Shown piece after piece: positions 59,030 through 64,000 of a DNA stretch of 64,000 nucleotides (the first letter of the stretch is position 1; each line of letters begins with the position of its first letter). The notes below the pieces were generated by a model. The model was not told the origin of the DNA. It searched no databases and saw only the letters and a list, made by a program, of their open reading frames with translations. The DNA is taken from contig CAYYOT010000003.1 in assembly GCA_964473255.1 (NCBI GenBank), positions 92,036-156,035 of the forward strand. The letters are read 5' to 3'. Source of the DNA: Kuafuiihalomonas sp964473255. Lineage in GTDB: Bacteria > Myxococcota > Kuafuiibacteriia > Kuafuiibacteriales > Kuafuiibacteriaceae. The position numbers and the translations under genes were made by a program.

Positions 59030-59623
59030 ATGAATTGTTGGTCCTGCGGTTCGCCGCCCGGTGACGGGCGGCGCTGCGCCTCGTGCGGAGCTCTCCAGCC
59101 GATCGACCCTCGGGCAACATCCTTCGACGTCCTGGGGCTGCCCACTCGCATGGCGCTGGACCGAGTGACTCTCGAACGAGCGTTCCGAGACGTTTCCCGT
59201 GACGTTCATCCCGACCGTTTTCGCGCCGGACCGGCCGTGGAGCGGCGCTTGGCTCTGGAGCATACGACGGCGGTGAATCAGGCCTTCCAAACGCTCAAAG
59301 ACGACCGTCGGCGCGCCGAGTACCTTCTCCGCCAGCAGGGCATCGACATCGGCTCGGAGGAGCACCGGACGTCCGATCCGGAGCTTCTCATGGAGATGAT
59401 GACCCTCACCGAATCCATCGATACCGTGGGGTCGCCGACCGACCTCGACCGTCAGCGTGAGCGGCTCGAACACCAGAAGGCCGAGATCTTGCGTCGAGCG
59501 ACCGCCTTCTTCGACGACGCGGTCGGAACACGCGAGTCGGTCGCTCGTGATCTCGAGCGATTGCGGTATCTGGAGAGGCTCGGGGAGCGCGTGGAGGGTC
59601 GTCGAGCGGAGCTTCAATCATGA
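59030..59623 (+). CDS. hscB: HscB co-chaperone with N-terminal tetracysteine domain
   Basis: 197 residues. The J-domain has H60-P-D62 (R-D-V-H-P-D-R-F), and the C-terminal helical domain matches HscB. Unlike E. coli HscB, the N-terminus carries C3-W-S-C6 and C16-A-S-C19, followed by G-A-L-Q-P-I-D-P, which closely resembles the zinc-binding domain of human HSC20. It delivers IscU to HscA. The ATG 59030 begins immediately before the first CxxC. The stop overlaps hscA by ATGA. Confidence 0.9.
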   Translation: MNCWSCGSPPGDGRRCASCGALQPIDPRATSFDVLGLPTRMALDRVTLERAFRDVSRDVHPDRFRAGPAVERRLALEHTTAVNQAFQTLKDDRRRAEYLLRQQGIDIGSEEHRTSDPELLMEMMTLTESIDTVGSPTDLDRQRERLEHQKAEILRRATAFFDDAVGTRESVARDLERLRYLERLGERVEGRRAELQS

Positions 59624-61470
59624 GTTTGCTGCAGATCGGACAATCGAAGAAGGAGTGCGCAGGGCAGGTTGCGGGAATCGATCTCGGAACGACGTATTCG
59701 CTGGTCGCCATCGTCCGCGATGGCTCGCCGGTGGTGCTCGAGCAAGAGGATGGGACTTCGAGCGTGCCCTCCGTGGTTTGGTATGGCGAAGACGGCCAGG
59801 TCGAGGTGGGTCGAGCCGCGCGCGACCGCGCCGCCGACCGTGCCGGCCGCACGATCGCCTCGGCCAAGCGGTTCATGGGCCGGGGACAAGCCGAATCCCA
59901 AAGCCGCGATGAGCTGAGCCCCTATCGATTCGCAAGCGAAGCGGACGGACCCGTCGTCCACTTCGATCTGGGGCCCGACGCGCGGGTCACGCCGGTCGAG
60001 GTTTCGGCCCAAATCCTGAGGGTCTTGAAGACTCGGGCCGAAACCGAGTTGAGCTCCGGTCTCGACGGTGTCGTCATCACGGTGCCCGCCTACTTCGATG
60101 ATGCTCAGCGCCAAGCCACGAAGGACGCGGCCCGCATCGCCGGCCTGAACGTTCTGCGTTTGCTCAACGAGCCTACGGCGGCGGCGTTGGCCTACGGCCT
60201 CGACAAGAAGAAAGAGGGTCTTTTCGCCGTCTTCGACATGGGTGGCGGCACGTTCGATATCTCACTGCTCCGGCTGGAAGGGGGAGTCTTCCAAGTGTTG
60301 ACGACCGGAGGTGACTCAAGGCTCGGTGGCGACGACTTCGATCGGGCGATCGCCGAGCCGTACGTGAGAGAGCTGGGTTATGAGCCGCACGACGCGCCCG
60401 TAACGCTGGCCGCGGCGGCCCTGGCCGCGGCGCGTCGAGCGCGGGAGGAGCTGACGACCCGCGACTTCGCTTCGGTCGACATCGACGGGCGCACGTGGAC
60501 TTTGACGCGCCCCGAGATGGAGGAGCGCATCCGCCCGGTGCTGATGCGGTGCCGGCAGCCCGTCGACCAGGTCCTCGGGGATGCGGGGGTCGCTGGCTCG
60601 GAGCTCGACGGCGTCGTTTTGGTCGGAGGGGCCACCCGGGTCCCCGCGGTCAAACGGTTCGTGGCGGACGTGTTCGGCCAGGTACCGCTCGATGACCTCG
60701 ACCCCGACAAGGTCGTAGCCTTGGGAGCCGCGGTCCAGGCCGACGTTCTCGGCGGCGCCGGACCGCGGGACGACGTCCTCCTTCTCGACGTGCTGCCGCT
60801 CTCGCTGGGCGTGGAGACGATGGGGGGCGTGGCCGAGAAGCTTCTTCACCGAAATCAGACGATACCCGCCACGGCTGCCCAGGAGTTCACGACCTATGCT
60901 GACGGTCAGACGGCGATGGACATCCACGTTGTGCAGGGTGAGCGGGAGATGGTTTCGGATTGTCGCTCGCTCGCGCGATTTCGGCTGACCGACCTACCGC
61001 CGATGAGCGCGGGCATGGCGCGGATCGTCGTAACCTACGACGTCGATGCCGACGGCATTCTCCACGTTTCCGCGGAAGAAGCGGCGTCGGGCACCCGGGC
61101 GTCCATCGAAGTGAAGCCTTCCTACGGCCTGGATGACGACACGGTCGAGCGCATGATCTTAGACAGCCTGGAGCACGCCGAAGACGACGTGCACGCGAAG
61201 GTCTTGTCGGAGGCACGCGTCGAGGCCGAACAGATCCTGCACGCGATCACCAAAGCCTTGGCCGACGATGGCGGCCTGCTGACCGCGGCGGAGCGCGTCG
61301 AGATCGACCGAGCCGTGGAGGCGGTGAAGACCGCCGTCGCGGGAACCGACACCGTTCGTATTCGCAACACCGTGGAGCGTCTCGACGAAACCAGCGCTGA
61401 GTTTGCAGTCCGGCGGATGAATCGATCGATCGCGGAAGCTCTCACCGGCCGATCCGCCGAGAGCATGTAG
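59620..61470 (+). CDS. hscA: Hsp70-type chaperone HscA
   Basis: 616 residues, matching E. coli HscA (616). G-I-D-L-G-T-T-Y-S-L-V is the ATPase phosphate loop, L-L-N-E-P-T-A-A-A-L-A-Y-G and D-M-G-G-G-T-F-D-I-S-L-L are HscA/DnaK core motifs; the substrate-binding domain is complete. It drives cluster transfer from IscU. ATGA overlap with hscB. Confidence 0.95.
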   Translation: MSLLQIGQSKKECAGQVAGIDLGTTYSLVAIVRDGSPVVLEQEDGTSSVPSVVWYGEDGQVEVGRAARDRAADRAGRTIASAKRFMGRGQAESQSRDELSPYRFASEADGPVVHFDLGPDARVTPVEVSAQILRVLKTRAETELSSGLDGVVITVPAYFDDAQRQATKDAARIAGLNVLRLLNEPTAAALAYGLDKKKEGLFAVFDMGGGTFDISLLRLEGGVFQVLTTGGDSRLGGDDFDRAIAEPYVRELGYEPHDAPVTLAAAALAAARRAREELTTRDFASVDIDGRTWTLTRPEMEERIRPVLMRCRQPVDQVLGDAGVAGSELDGVVLVGGATRVPAVKRFVADVFGQVPLDDLDPDKVVALGAAVQADVLGGAGPRDDVLLLDVLPLSLGVETMGGVAEKLLHRNQTIPATAAQEFTTYADGQTAMDIHVVQGEREMVSDCRSLARFRLTDLPPMSAGMARIVVTYDVDADGILHVSAEEAASGTRASIEVKPSYGLDDDTVERMILDSLEHAEDDVHAKVLSEARVEAEQILHAITKALADDGGLLTAAERVEIDRAVEAVKTAVAGTDTVRIRNTVERLDETSAEFAVRRMNRSIAEALTGRSAESM

Positions 61471-61533
61471 GCGTCGACCGCGTGGGGTGTGAGGTGCCCT
61501 CGGGCCTTCGCACTTCGGCCTTCAGCGGGGAGT

Positions 61534-61562
61534 CGACAAGTGATCTCAGGGTCCCCTTGTCG
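61534..61562 (+). other. 7-bp inverted repeat between hscA and the pseudokinase
   Basis: CGACAAG and CTTGTCG flank a 15-base spacer in the 129-base region between hscA and the next gene. It could be a regulatory site or part of a terminator; the arms are too far apart for a strong hairpin. No promoter was confidently identified. Confidence 0.35.
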
Positions 61563-61599
61563 CTAGACTCCCAGGGTCGGCTCAGGTCGACCGGTACCG

Positions 61600-62820
61600 A
61601 TGAGGCGAGACGTTCCCACCGGCGACATCGTCCGCTCCGTCCGCACGTGGATCGGGAGCACGCATGGTCGCTATCGACTCACTTCCATCGTGGCCCACGA
61701 CGACGCGACCGTGACCTTCGGCGCCGAAGAGTCGAAGGGACGAGCGGTCCGCAAAGTGCGGATCTTGGCGGCGCTACCCGAGACGTGGTCGCGAGCGAGC
61801 CTTCGCCAACGATTCGAGCGAGAGGTACGGATCGGTCTGGACCTGAGCGAGCACGCCAACGTCATGGCTCCGATCGACATCGTGGAGATCGAGGGGCGCC
61901 CGGCCATGGTTTTCGCTTTCGACGTAGGGCCGCACTGGTCGACCGTGTTGGAGCGAGCGCACGAGGGTGGTTGCCTGGTTCCACCGAGCGTGACCCTCAC
62001 CGTGGCGATCCGTGCGGCCGAAGGCCTCATCCACGCTCACGGGCGACAGACCAGCGAGCGGGTCATCGTCCACGGGTCGCTGCGCCCCAGCGCCATTCGC
62101 GTGTCCGCTCGGGGCCAGGTTCGGGTAGCGGACTTCGGTCGGGAGCATGCCCCGGTTCCGGTGAGCGCGCTCCGTTTTCGGGCTCCCGAGCAGTTGCTCG
62201 GCAGCAACCCCACGCCAACCAGCGACGTGTACTCGCTGGCGGTGGTGGTCGCCGAAACCCTGGGCGGACGGCCCCTGTACCAAGGCAGGGACGTAAAAGC
62301 CCTGGTCCACGCCGTCGTTCGGGGCAACCGACCGCCGATCGAGCGATACCTGACCTTTCGCGCCACGGAACTGGAGACAACCCTGGAGGCGGCGCTCAAC
62401 CCAGACCCGCTCCGGCGGACCCAAACTGCCGTGGAGCTGCGCAGCGCCCTCGAGCGCTCGCTGGCCCAGCTTGCAAGCCTGCCCGATGACGATGAAGTCG
62501 TGGAGTTCGTTCAACGGATGTCGCTGTCTTCGAACGGACGGTCGACTGCCGCTCCCTTGTCCGAGGCTCGCCCGATGATCGTCACGCCGCGCGCGGCCGC
62601 GCCGCTCGAGCCCGAGTCCTTCAGTCAGGATCTCGTTGCCCCGAACGCCGATTCATCAGCTCTTCTCGACCCGGTGCTGGCCGTCGCTCACCAGGCCCTC
62701 GGTGCGCCGCCGGAGCGTCCGACCATTCGAGAGACCTCTCGGCGGCGGAAGGTCCAAGGCGGAGCGCGAGCGAAGCTCGCGCCTCTCGTGGCCGCCGCCC
62801 TTGCGTTGCTCTTCGGGTAG
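61600..62820 (+). CDS. Degenerate serine/threonine kinase (pseudokinase)
   Basis: 406 residues with a kinase-like fold, but H158-G-S-L-R-P-S-A stands where H-R-D-L-K-P-S-N should be, so the catalytic Asp and Lys and the Mg-binding Asn are missing. D-F-G (178-180) and A-P-E-Q are kept. The C-terminus is low-complexity and ends with a hydrophobic segment, suggesting membrane anchoring. It follows hscA by 129 bases; a direct role in Fe-S assembly is not implied. Likely a regulatory scaffold. Confidence 0.8.
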   Translation: MRRDVPTGDIVRSVRTWIGSTHGRYRLTSIVAHDDATVTFGAEESKGRAVRKVRILAALPETWSRASLRQRFEREVRIGLDLSEHANVMAPIDIVEIEGRPAMVFAFDVGPHWSTVLERAHEGGCLVPPSVTLTVAIRAAEGLIHAHGRQTSERVIVHGSLRPSAIRVSARGQVRVADFGREHAPVPVSALRFRAPEQLLGSNPTPTSDVYSLAVVVAETLGGRPLYQGRDVKALVHAVVRGNRPPIERYLTFRATELETTLEAALNPDPLRRTQTAVELRSALERSLAQLASLPDDDEVVEFVQRMSLSSNGRSTAAPLSEARPMIVTPRAAAPLEPESFSQDLVAPNADSSALLDPVLAVAHQALGAPPERPTIRETSRRRKVQGGARAKLAPLVAAALALLFG

Positions 62821-62848
62821 GGGCGGCGGAGAGGGCAGCCGGGGGGCG

Positions 62849-64000
62849 TCAGTAGATGAAGGTTCCCGACAGGAAGAGCGTTCCCGAGTTGGTCTCCGGC
62901 TCGGCGGGGGCGAACGGGAACACGGCGTTCGACGAGTTGCTGCCGTTCTGCACGAGCGCCTCCTGGAACACCTGGAAGCCGGTCGACACCCGCCAATTGG
63001 CGTTGAACGTGTAGAACACCGACATGGCTCCGAAGAAGAGCCACTGGGAATTCGGGGCGTTGGGGTCGGAGAACTGGCTGTCGATGTCCGACCCGATCGG
63101 ACCGCCCGTCGCGATTTCGTTACCGTTGGCGTCGACGAAATCCGTCGTCGGCTGCGCCTGGTGGAGACGGTTGTAGAAGGCCGTGAGCGACAGTGCGAAG
63201 CCCAGGCCATTGTTCAGGAGGTACTGAACCGCGGCGCTGGGGATGATCGAGTACTCCAGGTTGAACCGATCGCTCGCGCACTCGCCGGAGGCCGTCGATG
63301 CGGTGGCACCGCAAGCGGCGACCCGGGAGGCGCTCTCGCCTTCATCGAAGGAGGGCGTCGAGGGGCCGAAGTCGTATCGGAACGTACCCGCCAGTGACGT
63401 CACGATCGTGCCCGGCCCGACGTTCTTGAACAGCTTGGTCATCGAGATGCCGTTGTCCCAGCGGAGAACGCGGTCGAAGGACTGCGCAGCGTCGGAGGTG
63501 GGAAGGCGAGCGATGGAGCGCGCACCGAAGATGATGCCCGTGACCTTTTCTCTGTAGAGGCTTCGGCCGAGGAGTCCGAGCTGGACATCGCGGAAGTAGA
63601 ACTGCCGCTGGCCCGTCCCGCCGTTCGGGTCGAGGGCCGCATTGGTCAGCGTCTGGTCGAAGGTGATCAGACCGAAGGCGTCGAGGCGGCCCTGCCAGAG
63701 GTTCGTGAGCTTGTAGAACGCGTTCGCGACGAAGGAGTAACCGAAGAGCGGGTCGTTGTTCTGCTCGGCGAACACCGAGGAACCGAGGGTCGTGCTCAGG
63801 GTGGCGGAGATGAGCCACGGCTTGCCGCCGCTGGTCACCACGGGGGAGGCCGCGCCCAGGGCCGCGGCGCTCGCCTCGCCGGCTCCGTCGCCGTCGCCGG
63901 CCGCGCCACCAGCAGCAGCGCCACCGGCAGCAGCGCCACCGGCGGCCGCGCCGCCCTCGCTGGCGCCGCCCGCTGCTGCTCCACCGGCGGCCGCGCCGCC
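62849..64000 (-). CDS. Outer-membrane protein with Gly/Ala-rich N-terminal region (5' partial)
   Basis: The frame is open to the window edge; at least 383 residues are present. The first 50 or so residues within the window are G-G-A-A-A-type repeats followed by an acidic G-D-G-D-G linker, then roughly 320 residues of alternating beta strands ending in T-F-I-Y, a barrel-like end. Two Cys occur in the middle. Family not recognised. The true start and signal peptide lie beyond 64000. Function unknown; outer-membrane location is inferred. Confidence 0.72.
   Translation of the reverse strand, partial: GGAAAGGAAAGGASEGGAAAGGAAAGGAAAGGAAGDGDGAGEASAAALGAASPVVTSGGKPWLISATLSTTLGSSVFAEQNNDPLFGYSFVANAFYKLTNLWQGRLDAFGLITFDQTLTNAALDPNGGTGQRQFYFRDVQLGLLGRSLYREKVTGIIFGARSIARLPTSDAAQSFDRVLRWDNGISMTKLFKNVGPGTIVTSLAGTFRYDFGPSTPSFDEGESASRVAACGATASTASGECASDRFNLEYSIIPSAAVQYLLNNGLGFALSLTAFYNRLHQAQPTTDFVDANGNEIATGGPIGSDIDSQFSDPNAPNSQWLFFGAMSVFYTFNANWRVSTGFQVFQEALVQNGSNSSNAVFPFAPAEPETNSGTLFLSGTFIY
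63936..64000 (-). repeat. Gly/Ala low-complexity repeat in the truncated outer-membrane protein gene
   Basis: A 20-base motif occurs exactly at 63936-63955 and 63981-64000, 45 bases (15 codons) apart, within GGAAA-coding DNA. Related copies continue to about 63890. Frame is preserved. Confidence 0.8.

Noticed and set aside
1..64000. CRISPR arrays, tRNA or rRNA genes, insertion sequences and prophage
   Set aside because: No regularly spaced repeats, no transposase or integrase motifs, and no intergenic space large enough for RNA genes were found by reading; small RNAs cannot be excluded.

Overview
The window is about 64 kb of high-GC DNA that is almost wholly coding. It holds about 57 genes, most of them overlapping by ATGA or GTGA or only a few bases apart, with no rRNA, tRNA, insertion sequence, prophage or CRISPR array. 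Several traits point to a myxobacterium-like member of Myxococcota (former Deltaproteobacteria), perhaps near the Sandaracinaceae/Polyangiales: a MYXO-CTERM sorting tail, several Hanks-type kinases and pseudokinases, lipoproteins with Asp/Ala-rich linkers, a TonB_C domain fused to a TonB-dependent receptor, RNase J, a PhaR-like regulator and many outer-membrane barrels of unknown function. The taxonomic assignment is inferred from gene content.

Layout. 1-4.8 kb (+): the end of a membrane-linked metallophosphoesterase, then thiL, larB, larC and a lipoprotein in overlapping frames; next an acyl-CoA dehydrogenase (4.9-6.7 kb). 6.7-13.2 kb (-): a six-gene coupled TonB locus, exbB-exbD-tonB-lipoprotein-receptor-barrel. 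13.3-18.1 kb (-): a GH113-like lipoprotein, a SUI1/YciH factor, a DUF2330 protein coupled to an RnfD/NqrB-like membrane protein, and a histone-deacetylase-family hydrolase. 18.1-27.8 kb: glutamine-dependent NAD synthetase, tatB-tatC (TatC carries a large periplasmic-loop insertion), a TetR regulator, an AbgT transporter, PhaR, a zinc-ribbon membrane protein, tatA and a barrel. 27.9-32.8 kb (+): a UDP-sugar epimerase, RNase J, a sphingolipid-desaturase-like enzyme and a saccharopine-dehydrogenase-like oxidoreductase. 32.8-41.4 kb: a MYXO-CTERM protein, a receptor kinase with a Cache-like sensor, a sulfotransferase, a TPR protein, MutS2 and a cystathionine gamma-lyase/synthase. 41.4-50.6 kb: a large esterase-like lipoprotein, a vWA-like lipoprotein coupled to trxB, a barrel, a FemAB/GNAT protein, BolA, a beta-CASP protein with a broken metal site, and a kinase. 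50.7-56.1 kb: glpK-alkB, a FecR/TPR anti-sigma-like protein, CysQ and RmlB.

56.2-61.5 kb (+) is the most distinctive region: an iron-sulfur assembly operon, merR-iscS-iscU-iscA-hscB-hscA. Its first gene is not the usual Rrf2-type iscR. It encodes a MerR protein with a C-terminal Cys-x2-Cys-x8-Cys-x2-Cys motif, translationally coupled to iscS and preceded by a perfect 7-bp inverted repeat overlapping its ribosome-binding site. IscS has a roughly 50-residue insertion, IscU an (Ala-Thr)7 tail encoded by a hexanucleotide repeat, and HscB an N-terminal tetracysteine domain like that of human HSC20. No ferredoxin gene is present. A pseudokinase and a truncated outer-membrane protein follow to the window edge.

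The leading candidates for undescribed biology are the MerR-controlled isc operon, the receiver-like insertion in TatC, the DUF2330/RnfD-like pair, the TonB_C-receptor fusion operon and the catalytically degenerate beta-CASP protein. After correcting gene starts, no stretch above 300 bases lacks a gene; the longest gap is about 170 bases, at 33.56-33.73 kb.
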